Positions 9,839 to 19,500 of a stretch of DNA of 64,000 nucleotides are shown here, one piece after another. Under the pieces are notes generated by a model, which searched no databases, was not told the DNA's origin, and saw only the letters and a list, made by a program, of their open reading frames with translations. The position numbers and the translations under genes were made by a program. Source of the stretch: Eilatimonas milleporae (lineage in GTDB: Bacteria; Pseudomonadota; Alphaproteobacteria; Sphingomonadales; Kordiimonadaceae); contig NZ_REFR01000016.1 of NCBI RefSeq assembly GCF_003688555.1, positions 124,001-188,000 of the forward strand, given 5' to 3'. Numbering within the stretch: the first letter of the stretch is position 1; the number at the start of each line of letters is the position of its first letter.

Positions 9839-10491
9839 TTAAATATTTAATTTTATTCCTAAATCATTTAAAATCGTGCCAATATATTCTTTAGGGTTAT
9901 TACGGTAATCTTCATAGTTAATTCTTAAAGGCGTTATTTTATTTTTTTCGAAAAAAATTTCTATTATCAGATTTTCTTGATTAATTTTTTCGGTGGCTTT
10001 TTTTATAAATTGATGCCTTACTTCAATATTGTCATTGTAATCCTTTTTATAGGTGGAAAAATTTGTTCCTGGAAAGGGTTGGTCTTTGTCTGATTGAACA
10101 GCATGGTAGATACCGGTTTGTCCAGCCATGGCTCTTGATATTGCTTGTCTTAAGGTATTATTTCTCTTCAAATAAATCCAATATGCGTCTTTAAATTTAT
10201 TGTAAAAAGAATTAAAAACACTATAATCCTTTTGATGTTCTGCCGATTTATTCAAGCATTCATCCACATTCATTATTTGAGATGACATAACTTTAACAGA
10301 AAAAACTTCTTTTTTGTTTGATTTTTAATTGTAGTGTTTAGTCTCTCCTTCCAGTCAATATCCTGTCGGCTGGGGGCCCAATTTATGAAATGTTCGCGAG
10401 GATTGCCCAAGACACCAGTGGCAGCCATGTCGGCACATATCATTGTCGATCCACTGCGGGGTGTTGCACACAATACAATTTTTTTTACCAA
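9839..10491 (-). pseudogene. Stf0-family sulfotransferase, frameshifted
   Basis: Two minus-strand reading frames together make one Stf0-like sulfotransferase (PAPS-dependent, typically acting on trehalose or other carbohydrates). The first frame (from TTG 10491) holds the PAPS-binding start IVLCATPRSGSTMICADM and ATGVLGNPREHF. The second (10309-9839) continues with VFSVKVMSSQIM, WIYLKRNNTLRQAISRAMAG and ITPLRINYEDYRNNP, the order seen in Stf0. The frames differ by -1 at an A6 run; the joined product would be about 217 aa. The gene is markedly AT-rich against its neighbours, which suggests horizontal origin. It may be a decayed gene, a homopolymer sequencing error, or a gene read by -1 frameshifting. 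The upstream ATG at 10686 adds a non-conserved stretch, so TTG 10491 is preferred. Confidence 0.75.
10309..10315 (-). other. Slippery heptamer A AAA AAG in sulfotransferase gene
   Basis: Read on the minus strand in the frame of the upstream half (codons ACA AAA AAG), the sequence is A AAA AAG, the heptamer used for -1 frameshifting in E. coli dnaX. A -1 slip here leads directly into the downstream frame (GAA GTT TTT TCT), which encodes the rest of the Stf0 domain. No stimulatory hairpin was identified downstream, so function is uncertain. Confidence 0.4.
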
Positions 10492-10823
10492 TGTTCCGTT
10501 CCCGATAAGTGGCTTAGGTTTGTATTGGGTTTGCCGTTTTCTCTGAGACACATTTCTTGTTACACATCTGAATGTGAAACTACAGTTGCCTCTGTAAGCT
10601 TTTTTACATCCGCTTCCTTGGTGGTGTGGATGCCGTATTATATCCTCTGCATTAAGATGATGATTTTCAGTTGACGCCAACTGCAACCACGTTTAAGTGT
10701 CTCGCCGGTTCGTTGATAAGGTCCAAGCGACACCTGTTTAACTAATTGACTGGCTTGGCGTTGTCACGCACCATTGCTGATACGTTTCGTTAGATAATCT
10801 GCTCTTCTGTATTGTTCAGACGG

Positions 10824-10898
10824 GCCGCTGTAGCTCAGTGGTAGAGCGCACCCTTGGTAAGGGTGAGGTCGAGAGTTCAATTCTCTCCAGCGGCACCA
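10824..10898 (+). tRNA. tRNA-Thr (anticodon GGT)
   Basis: A 75-nt tRNA including an encoded CCA. The acceptor arms GCCGCTG and CAGCGGC pair, the D arm is GCTC/GAGC, the anticodon arm is CACCC-TTGGTAA-GGGTG, and the T arm is GAGAG-TTCAATT-CTCTC. The loop gives anticodon GGT, reading ACC/ACU threonine codons. Its 3' end is the insertion site of the mobile element that follows. Confidence 0.97.
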
Positions 10899-12232
10899 TC
10901 TAACAAACCAGCCGAAAAACCATCGAAATTCCCGCCTAAGACATTGAAAGGCAACGATGTCTTGGGAGTTCTATATCCCTCATGCCGCGTGTAGTGCAAA
11001 GGCTCGGGAAACACCAGTTTCAGCACCAATCTGCGCAGGGTGAACTTGCCGGAAGCCCATATTTTATAGGGGTTTGCAAGGACGCGGAGGGAGAGTTCTA
11101 GCACCTCATCGAAGGCGGGTTGCGGGGCGGCGGTATTTTGGGCTTTTTCCGCCAATATCAGCTTCCTTTTTTCAAGTTCGCTGATGCGGTTTTCAAGGGC
11201 GGTGATCACCCTTTCGTTGGTAGCGTCTACAATGCGGTCAACCAGCTTGCGGATTTGCGATTCTGCATCACGCATATCTCTTTCAATGGTTGTTATGCTG
11301 GCGGCGGCGCGCTCAAGCTTTGTGTTCCAGTATGTGCGGAACATGGCAACCGTAACCTTGAACAGGCTTTCCTTTGGCGGCAAAGAGGCAAGGAGCGTTT
11401 CAAACTCCCCTTCGATTTCAGCGCGGGGGATCGACTTCCCGTACATCTCGCAGCCTTTAGTTTGGCACAGATAGTATGCGAATCTTTTGGTCTTGCCCGT
11501 GCTCCAACTGCTTCGCAGAGGCTTGCCGCAGCAGCCACAGGCAACGGCCCCGCGCAGGATGAAGTCTTTGTTCAGGTCCTTGCGTGCCGGGGCGTATACG
11601 CCGCCCTCTAGCCGTTTCTGTATCTTCTCAAAGGTTGCCTTGCTGATCAGCGCTTCGTGCTTGCCCTCACGGTAGACATTGATCTGATAGTCTCGCAATC
11701 GATCCAAATAGTCGCGTAGGACAATATCCCGCTCGCGGTTGCGCAAATAGTCCTCATGACTCGGATTATCATCTCTCCAGACGATTGAGTCACTTTCCGG
11801 CGGCAGAACTTGTTCGCCATCTTCTTTGAACACATTGCCGTCGGCATCGCGATAAACGCGCGCGCCATCTGATAGGGTGCTGGCCCGGCTCTGGATGTCG
11901 TCCAGCTCTTGATCGTTTTGATGAAGGTCGTTTTCGGTTTTGTCGATGGCGGGTTGGGTACGCTGCTCAGCCTCAATCAGCATCTCCATTATACGGCTAT
12001 AGTCTTGCGCATAATTTGGCTGTGTAAGAAGTAACTGCAATCGTGTTTGTTCGGCCTGTTTGGCGTTGGCGCGTCCGGTTCGGCGTTCGCGTTCCTCGTC
12101 GCTTGTAAAACGGTAGGCTCTGCCAGTTTCACGCCCGGCCAATTCATTCTGGAGGTCGCCGAAATCTTCCCGCGTCCTCTCTAAAGCGCGCTCATTCCTG
12201 TATTCACGTGAATAATAGTCATTCGTGTCCAC
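10877..12232 (-). CDS. Chimeric protein: unknown N-terminus fused to C-terminal half of a large serine recombinase
   Basis: The 451-aa ORF starts at GTG 12232. From about residue 185 it matches the C-terminal part of large serine recombinases: HEALISKATFEKIQKRLEGG, the zinc ribbon ACGCCGKPL…YYLCQTKGC (Cys232, Cys235, Cys256, Cys261), then a coiled coil (about 305-350) and FTLRRLVLKLVF…YRTPKTSLPF. The N-terminal resolvase domain with the catalytic Ser is absent. Instead residues 1-180 are charged and helical (RVYRDADGNVFKEDGE), a segment I cannot assign. The last codons (AGEN, stop) are read from the tRNA-Thr 3' half, as is common for integrases next to their attachment site. The join probably arose by deletion, leaving a DNA-binding but non-catalytic protein. 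Confidence 0.75.
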   Translation of the reverse strand: MDTNDYYSREYRNERALERTREDFGDLQNELAGRETGRAYRFTSDEERERRTGRANAKQAEQTRLQLLLTQPNYAQDYSRIMEMLIEAEQRTQPAIDKTENDLHQNDQELDDIQSRASTLSDGARVYRDADGNVFKEDGEQVLPPESDSIVWRDDNPSHEDYLRNRERDIVLRDYLDRLRDYQINVYREGKHEALISKATFEKIQKRLEGGVYAPARKDLNKDFILRGAVACGCCGKPLRSSWSTGKTKRFAYYLCQTKGCEMYGKSIPRAEIEGEFETLLASLPPKESLFKVTVAMFRTYWNTKLERAAASITTIERDMRDAESQIRKLVDRIVDATNERVITALENRISELEKRKLILAEKAQNTAAPQPAFDEVLELSLRVLANPYKIWASGKFTLRRLVLKLVFPEPLHYTRHEGYRTPKTSLPFNVLGGNFDGFSAGLLDGAAGEN

Positions 12233-12588
12233 GGTCCCTCACAACTCTTAAGGTAATCATATCGGAAAAAGTTTAAATAGTGCTTAAAGTATAAGTAGTT
12301 ACTAATATTTTCAGCAACCAGAATGCGGGGCGAGACCACAGTAAATCAATAGTCACAATAGGGGGTAAAATAGTACCAAAAGACGGAGCATTGGGGCGTC
12401 ATATAGCGTCACGTAACCCGTTTTAAGGTAAAGCTATTGTAGTCAAATTTCATTTTCCGGCTTACGCAAGCTGTGCGCATAATATGCGCGCTTGGGTCGG
12501 GCAGGCCCGACCTGCTCACCTTCGGTTCGGCAAGGGGAACCCAGCAAGCTCGGTTCCCCGTTGCATCCCCTCCGACTTTCGATCTGCC
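12233..12588. other. Intergenic, AT-rich with a cluster of palindromes
   Basis: No gene is seen in these 356 bases. The left two thirds are AT-rich. The right third (12475-12564) holds three dense palindromes, described separately. The segment probably contains the promoter of the chimeric recombinase gene and the 3' end of the helicase/STAND transcript. Confidence 0.5.
12475..12564. repeat. Three consecutive palindromes after the STAND gene
   Basis: GCGCATA-A-TATGCGC (12475-12489), GGTCGGG-CAGG-CCCGACC (12495-12512) and GGGGAACC-N10-GGTTCCCC (12534-12559, with flanking GCAA/TTGC) lie within 90 bp. The last one is 25 nt beyond the STAND stop codon and could end its transcript, though no T-run follows. 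A cluster like this could also be a transfer or replication site of the element. Confidence 0.45.
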
Positions 12589-15500
12589 TTACTGCTGCAT
12601 GGTTATTTCGGAGATAATCCCATGTGCTCGGTTGCGGATTTGTTGATGAGGGTCACCCTCAAATAACGTCTGACATATGCTAACTATTTCATCCCGCGCC
12701 ATATATTTGGAATCCAACAAATTCATGGCAGCAAAACGTTTCTTGGCATCTTGGTCATAGAGAAGGCACTTCAGTGTTTCGACCTGATCAGGCGTGAGGT
12801 CTACGTTGCTCCTTAGCACATCAGACAATAGATGGGTCGGAGTTTTTCCCTGAGTTGCATCTTGTACAAGCTGTTGGCAAGCCGCCATGTCGTTCTTGAT
12901 TCTCTCAATGAAAATTGGCTGGGCGACTCCTCTGACATCTGGTCTTGCGTCGGCCATATAGCTTAACAACTCTGGATACGTTGGAGGCTCCATGGCTGTC
13001 ATAGCCTGCAAAATTACATCTCTGGGGCTTTTAGGGACCACACCACCATTTGATGGATAGGGTTTTTCGGTTTTTTGCCAATGATTGTACGCTTTTTGCA
13101 GCAAGGCGTATAAATCTGGGCTTTCTTGCGACGCATATTTCTGTGCCAATTTAGCTGCACTAGAAGCAATATATGGATTTGAACATAATAGACCCAGATT
13201 CAGTATCTGGAATGTCTCTTTGTCCCATCGTGGAGGTGCCGAGCAGAAGAACTCGAATAGATATTCATAGCCGCTTTCCGGAGATGTTTGCAGCCGCTTG
13301 AAAGCCGATGCTGCAATTTGATCATTGTCAGCTTGTTCCGCTAGAGTAGCGGCAATGAATAGCGTTTCTCTTTTCCCTTTTGTTATCAAATCTTTAGAGA
13401 GCTGCAGAAGCTCATTTTGGTCTAGAGTGTTTGCTAAGATGTAAGCGGCAATCTTCGCTATCCATGTAGAGCGATGAAAACATGCTTTTCTTAGAATGCT
13501 TTTGTCAAATTTGAACGTTTTGCCTGTCCAGTCTGGGAGGGGTACATCTACATGGGGGGCCCGGTCCGAAAGTGAGGAAAAAAGAAAACTTTCACTTCCT
13601 TCTAGGTCGTTCAAATAGGCTTTGGCTTCATGGCCTATTTCGCTTCTAGGGATGCTGGAAACTTCAATTAGAGCCTCAAAAACTTCCTGTATTAAGGGTA
13701 GGTCTTGCGGTTTAGACCACAGTCGTGTTTCGCTAGGGGTTGTTTCCCAGAAGTTTGATTGCTCCAAAAGCGCCGCAAGATTAAACAAGTAGCCAGCTCG
13801 TTTGCCATTGCCCTCAAATGAGTGGGCAGCAATTAGTTCGAGCCATTGTTTTATGTCGGCTTCCATTGCATTGCTTGTTCGTTTAAATCTTTCCAGCACT
13901 TTGCCGTCGCCAAACGATTTTTGTTTCCATGGCGACGGTAAGATATGTTCTCTGTCGTAGTCTTCCGAGAGTTCTTCAAGTTTTTGGAACTCGCCAACAC
14001 TTATGCGCATACCATCGCCAAATATCTTTTCGAGCGCGTCGCTAGCTTGTTGATCGGAGGCTCTGGCGAAAAGTTGTTTTGCTGTTTGGAGGCGAAATGA
14101 ACGAAAAAGATCAGGACCTTCTATATTAAGCGCTACACCTCCGCCCAAGCTAGGTCTGAGTGGCTCGAACTCTTGGTCGAGGCTTGTTGCAGCCTCAACA
14201 AGAGCATCGAGAGTATAAAATTGTTCACCTGCACGTACTGCGCAGTACCACGCCACTAAACGTGTCCATGCGTGGACATGCTGAAACAGTGGTTCGAGTT
14301 CTGAGCCGAACAGCTCCGGAAAACGCCCCGCCACCTGACCTAGCATTTTACCCACGGCAAGTGCATCAGATTTTCTGTCGCTTTGAACCTGAATTAAGCC
14401 ATCATCTATTAAGTTTAGTAAAAGCTCTTTTCTGATTGGGGGCTCAGATAGCGTAGCGATTTTTAAGCAGGAAATTATGGTATCGTGATCATTTAATACT
14501 TTTGAGTCACTACTGCGCAGAGAAATAAAAATTTGTTCCGCTTTATGCGTTTCGGAAGCGAAGCTTATGGCTTCGATAAAACCGGGGGAGTCTAAAAGGA
14601 GTGGCAGGGTCGCAGATAATTCATTGTCGGGCAGCGCACAGATGTATCGGGCGGCGGCGTATTCCGCAAAAGTAAGATGAACGAAAGTTACAATACTTTC
14701 TTGAAGATAATGCAATTTTTCTAACACGCCTATCTTCTCCCAATAGGCTACGCAACGTGTGACTTCTTTCAAAGCACACAACTGGGTACAATTCAGCTCT
14801 GCAGCAAGTTTTTGTGCACATTGCTCGTAGAGTTCAGAGGTTGGGACCGTTGGCTTTTGGATCAGAGTAAAAGCTAAAATATCGAGAACTCTATGCACTG
14901 TAGGGCCATCTATATTTTCGGACTCCAATTTGTCGTTCGGTTCGGCATCAAATAGCTTGAAAATTTCGGCATATAATCGAGATTTCCTCTGTTCAAATGG
15001 CACGCCGTTGATCGATAGCGATGCGATCAGTGAAAGCAGTAGCGGACTGCGGGCGATTAAGTCCCCCACGGGGTTATTGTTAAAATATGATTTGGCGTAT
15101 TTTTGGGCCGGAACGGCGCGAATATCGTCGTTCCCCACGATATTTTCTATCATGGTTGATAGCTCTTTAGAGATTGTATCCTTTGGGAGAGGCAGTATTT
15201 CGTAATGCCTCCAACCCTCAAGCATTGCACTTCGATAGCCAATAGGTCGGGTGGTTACGATGATGCGATATTCAGGATGACCCAACGCCAGTTGTGTTAG
15301 TTCCTCTGCGATATGTGCTCGGTCATGTCCGCATTCATCTAAGCCATCGCAAAGGAAGACGAGATCGCTATATGCGGCTGCAGTGAGATCGCTGGAGCTG
15401 ATGCCTGAGTTTGCTAGGCCAAGCTTCAAGGCGCTTTCTTTGAAGCCTTCGCCGTGAGTGCGCATACGTTGTGCTATCAGCCGCAAATTCACTTTTACCG

Positions 15501-16560
15501 TTGGAAGTCCTTCACTCGCATACTGTATTGCCAATTTTTTAAGTAGAGTAGACTTGCCCATTCCGGGGCCTGAAACGACAACGACGTGCCGATAAAATCG
15601 CCCTAGAGTAATCGGTGAGATCAAGGACGTGTGAGTATCAAGTTTGCGTTTGGCCCAGTCATGATATTTCAAAAGGGCATCAGAAATATCGGCGTCTGCG
15701 CCCTCCGTATTTTCATCTGCAGAAACCACAATTGGGATATCTATCCAATGCTCGTTCAGGGATAGTTTGCGTTTAATTCCCCAAATCGAGAAAAATTCGT
15801 TGGCTTTGATTGTCCAATCAGCAAGCCTTGAGAGGATAGGTAAAGGACGTGAAGACTGGGCAGATCGAACTTGAATCCCGAGACTTTCTAAGAGCCTAAG
15901 TATGCTCGATGTGGTCCTAGCAGAACGGTCTTCGATAATGCGATGTGCGTCTTCATATAGGTGGCCCCATGTTGCCTGAATTTGTTTCTTTTGAGCACAT
16001 ATATTTTCAAGCATTGCCATGGCAGTTTCGATTGAAGCTTGGTCTGCGACTAGGGCATGAACGGTGACTATCCGAAGTTTTTGGCAAACATCTGACGTGG
16101 AGAGTCCTAACTTTTGCAGCGTCTGGAAGAATTCTTGGCTGATAGGCTTAAGATTGTCGGTACGGCCACCACCGAGCCTGCGAATATCTGTGGCCAGTTC
16201 AAGGCGAATAGTCTGGCTGCTTTCTGGGCAAACGATCAATACACCGAAATTGATCTCGTTTTTGCTAATAGCCAGGGCTAACTTTGTGAGCGTTTCCCAC
16301 AATTTTTGACCTTTCCGGAGCCCCTTTTTGATCTGAATTTCAGCAGTCAGTTCATTCTGAAAATTGATCTTTAGATCATCGCCGGCGCCTCCGGTCTCGG
16401 CGAAAACTTCGATGGGTGTATCGTCGGTCACCCCATCAAGCCATTTTAGTGGGCTCCCGCAAGACATATGAATTGAGGCAATAGTTGTTACAGCCGCCTG
16501 AAAATTCATACCGCCACCAGTGGCACTTCCCCCCGCTCTATTGGTTTTCTTTTTTGCCAT
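12589..16560 (-). CDS. NACHT-type STAND NTPase with nuclease-like N-terminus and helical-repeat C-terminus
   Basis: This 1323-aa protein has the three-part layout of prokaryotic antiviral STAND proteins. Residues 12-80 (GSATGGGMNFQAA…, Glu55/Asp61/Asp62, then AEIQIKKG with Glu74, Gln76, Lys78) resemble the PD-(D/E)xK effector of Cap4/DUF4297-type nucleases. A NACHT ATPase follows: Walker A GPGMGKST (331-338), Walker B LVFLCDGLDE (400-409), IIVTTRP (433-439) and SPLLLSLIASL (505-515). From about 640 to the end are degenerate alpha-helical repeats, the usual sensor. No membrane segment is seen. It starts 15 nt after the helicase stop with its own Shine-Dalgarno (AAGGA), so the two are one operon. 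By analogy with Avs and bNACHT proteins, it may sense a phage product through the repeats and activate the nuclease. This is inferred; the exact family is not recognised. Confidence 0.8.
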   Translation of the reverse strand: MAKKKTNRAGGSATGGGMNFQAAVTTIASIHMSCGSPLKWLDGVTDDTPIEVFAETGGAGDDLKINFQNELTAEIQIKKGLRKGQKLWETLTKLALAISKNEINFGVLIVCPESSQTIRLELATDIRRLGGGRTDNLKPISQEFFQTLQKLGLSTSDVCQKLRIVTVHALVADQASIETAMAMLENICAQKKQIQATWGHLYEDAHRIIEDRSARTTSSILRLLESLGIQVRSAQSSRPLPILSRLADWTIKANEFFSIWGIKRKLSLNEHWIDIPIVVSADENTEGADADISDALLKYHDWAKRKLDTHTSLISPITLGRFYRHVVVVSGPGMGKSTLLKKLAIQYASEGLPTVKVNLRLIAQRMRTHGEGFKESALKLGLANSGISSSDLTAAAYSDLVFLCDGLDECGHDRAHIAEELTQLALGHPEYRIIVTTRPIGYRSAMLEGWRHYEILPLPKDTISKELSTMIENIVGNDDIRAVPAQKYAKSYFNNNPVGDLIARSPLLLSLIASLSINGVPFEQRKSRLYAEIFKLFDAEPNDKLESENIDGPTVHRVLDILAFTLIQKPTVPTSELYEQCAQKLAAELNCTQLCALKEVTRCVAYWEKIGVLEKLHYLQESIVTFVHLTFAEYAAARYICALPDNELSATLPLLLDSPGFIEAISFASETHKAEQIFISLRSSDSKVLNDHDTIISCLKIATLSEPPIRKELLLNLIDDGLIQVQSDRKSDALAVGKMLGQVAGRFPELFGSELEPLFQHVHAWTRLVAWYCAVRAGEQFYTLDALVEAATSLDQEFEPLRPSLGGGVALNIEGPDLFRSFRLQTAKQLFARASDQQASDALEKIFGDGMRISVGEFQKLEELSEDYDREHILPSPWKQKSFGDGKVLERFKRTSNAMEADIKQWLELIAAHSFEGNGKRAGYLFNLAALLEQSNFWETTPSETRLWSKPQDLPLIQEVFEALIEVSSIPRSEIGHEAKAYLNDLEGSESFLFSSLSDRAPHVDVPLPDWTGKTFKFDKSILRKACFHRSTWIAKIAAYILANTLDQNELLQLSKDLITKGKRETLFIAATLAEQADNDQIAASAFKRLQTSPESGYEYLFEFFCSAPPRWDKETFQILNLGLLCSNPYIASSAAKLAQKYASQESPDLYALLQKAYNHWQKTEKPYPSNGGVVPKSPRDVILQAMTAMEPPTYPELLSYMADARPDVRGVAQPIFIERIKNDMAACQQLVQDATQGKTPTHLLSDVLRSNVDLTPDQVETLKCLLYDQDAKKRFAAMNLLDSKYMARDEIVSICQTLFEGDPHQQIRNRAHGIISEITMQQ

Positions 16561-16575
16561 TGTATTCCTTCGGGA

Positions 16576-19500
16576 TTACCACCTCGAATGACTATTCGTT
16601 GAAGCTATATATTTAGCCATCGTTGCGAAACTACCAGCCCCGGACCATGCTCCTTGGGAACCGACGACATATAGATTTTTCTTCGCCCGCGACACGGCTA
16701 CATTGAGTAGATTTTCGGGGGAACCAGCCCAGCGCCGCGCGCCATTTTGTGATGCTTTGGGCGCGCCGAGCAGAAAGACGACTGTGTCCGCTTCGCGCCC
16801 TTGAACGGTATGAACTGTCCCAACGCATTTTTTTGTAAACTGGTCGACATCCATTTGCATCGCCTCGAACAGTGAGCGCTCTTGGCGCAGCCTGCGTCTT
16901 ATTTCCTGAGCAACAATTCGGAACGGAGTGACGATAAAAATATCGGGTCTTTTGATGCTGCAAGCGTTCAGTTTCTGGAAAAGCTCGACAACTTTTTCGC
17001 CCTCTTCAGGGCACCATTTTGATGAGGCATCACCATCTACAGAGAACCAGCCGGATGGCCCTAGTGCAGCGCGGATTGCGCCGCCATCTGACGGTTTGAC
17101 TTGTGTAACCATCTTGTTGTTGTAGGCGACATCATTCGAAATCGTGAACATGGGGTTTTCACAGCGGCGGTGGACCAAAAGCGGGATTCCGACATGCCTG
17201 TCGCCCGTGTCGGAAGAGAAGCTGGATTGATATTTAGAGGCTTGATCCGCGAGTGTCTGGGCTGATGCTTTGGGGCCAGCCCAGATATCAGGGTCCACGC
17301 CGAAGTGGCGACTTATTTCAATAACCAGGCGTTCTGGAAGAGTTACGACCGGGACAATTTGAATCGGATCGCCAACAACAACAGCGCGCTTTGCGCGTAA
17401 GATTGCCCCCACGGCAGCCTGCGGCACCGCTTGCCCTGCTTCGTCGATCATAACCCAGCCCAGACTTTCGATAGGCAAATTACCCAGCATCCGCCGGACG
17501 GACGCAAATGCCGTTGAAACAACGGGCACTGCCAAAAACAGCGTAGACCAAAGTTCGTTCATCAACGCCTGTTTCTTGGGGTCAGCAAAGCCACCTGCTG
17601 AGAAGGTGTTCATCAAGACGGACAGGTTGTGCAGCATTTTTTGTGCGGAAGCATCGATGAAAGCCTTATGCACATCAAGCGCCGCAACGAACAGGTCTTC
17701 CCGTTTCTTTTGAAGGTGTTCGGGCAACCATGGTGCCACAATCTGTTTGGCCTCATGTGTCTTCTGGAAAAAGCCGAGGTCCATCATGCCGTCGCCGCAT
17801 AGGTGACGTTTTTCATCAATTTTCTTTTGAAGGGCGCGGAGCCGATTGGCCTGATGCATATAGGCTGAATAAGACTTTTTCAGACTTTGCCAAAGCTTAC
17901 CTTTGGCAAAGAAAGGCAAGCGTTGGAACCATGAAGGACGAGCCCTTTTGTTCGACATCAACGCGGTGAGGTTCTGTTGAAAATCGCGCTCCACATCCAG
18001 CCACAAATCCACGAACAGATGCTCTGGCGGCATGATGCGAGAAAGTTGGTCTCCGACGCTTGCCGTTTGATCTTTCAATCTCAGCAGGAACGTGCGTTCT
18101 TTCAGCATCTGTAAGCACAATTGCCGTACCTGCTCTATTTCCTCAAGGTCGTACTCTATTTCGTTTTTGAGGTCGATGAACTGTTTGCGCGCTTGTAGCC
18201 ATTGTTGTTTGGCAACTGCCGGGCTGACAGGAGGGGTTTCGTTCATGACGATAGCAGGTGTTTTGCGTTCTATGACCTTGCCCGTGTCGTCATCTTTTAT
18301 CTCTGTAACAACATTATCGCCTTTTGCTGCTTTCAAATACAATCGTATCGCCGCATCATCGTCCCACCAAAAAACCTGCTGGAATTTTGAACGATTTTTC
18401 ATGTTGCCGAGTGCGGCCGCGACTAAGCCCCAGCTCTGGATCGGAGGCTCAACATCATCGCCCTCTCTGTTTTCTTTCAATGACCGGAATATGGCATCAC
18501 TGACGGTCTTAAAATACTGGGCTTGATCACTGCTAATGGCGCGTTGGTCGGGCAGTTCATGACTGATGTTTTCGACCGCGCTGTTATTGCTGGAAGCAAC
18601 GAGGATTTCGTGACCTTTGATATGCTTGTCCAACTCGTATATGTGCCAGAACCCCTTGCCGCCAGAGCGCGTTTTCTCACCGGAAGCGGTAAAAGCGTTT
18701 TCGGGGTCGCGAAATTTGCACATGGCAGTTGCGCGGTCAGTTATTGCGTGCGCGATAATATCCCTGAGTAGCGTGGTCTTTCCTGTGCCCGGAGGACCGT
18801 TGACAGATACAATGCCCGTGTCAGGTAGTTCCTGTTTGGTAATATTTACCGCAGCCTGCTGGAGCAGTACCAGTGCTCTTTTTTCTCCCACGGGCCAGCG
18901 AGATGGGGGAATTTTTTGGGGCGCTACGGCGGCCTCCAGCGCGCTTGGGTCATTCAAAAGGTCATAGGTTTCTGCAGGTGGTTTCACACCTAGATATCGC
19001 TCCAAAGCTTCGCCAGTTTCACCCTTTCGATATTTCTCTATGGTGTCCGCCAAGTCCTCAATGAAGAAAGAGTTGAGCAAAGACCCTTCCGGCAAAGTCT
19101 GTGCCTTGAAGGAGTGATAAATGCGGACAGCGAATTCGGGGGCACTTACCATTCTGAGTGGCAGAGAGAATTGTTCTATAAAATAAGAATGCGCTTTGGA
19201 GATTATATCGTGAGTCAGAGGGATAGGGTTACCTTCGTGATCCATTCGGCATAGGAATTTCTCTAGGTGCCCTTTCAGGAGGGTTTCGATTTGGGGCCAA
19301 GTGCTGAGCTTTTCAAACTCCTTGTTTAGGGACAGAGGGAGTGCCCACGCAAAGCTCGATATGGATACAGCATCCTCTTCGACGGGGCAGCCCGTCTTAT
19401 CCACCAACACTGACGCAATAACAGCATAGCTTTGGGCGTTGAAATCTTTCTCTTCATCCTGTCCAAAAGTCTTGACCAATTCGCCCGTCGCCATATTCAG

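Noticed and set aside
10273-10686. Longer N-terminus of the sulfotransferase from ATG 10686
   Set aside because: The first 65 residues do not look like Stf0; the PAPS loop follows directly after TTG 10491.
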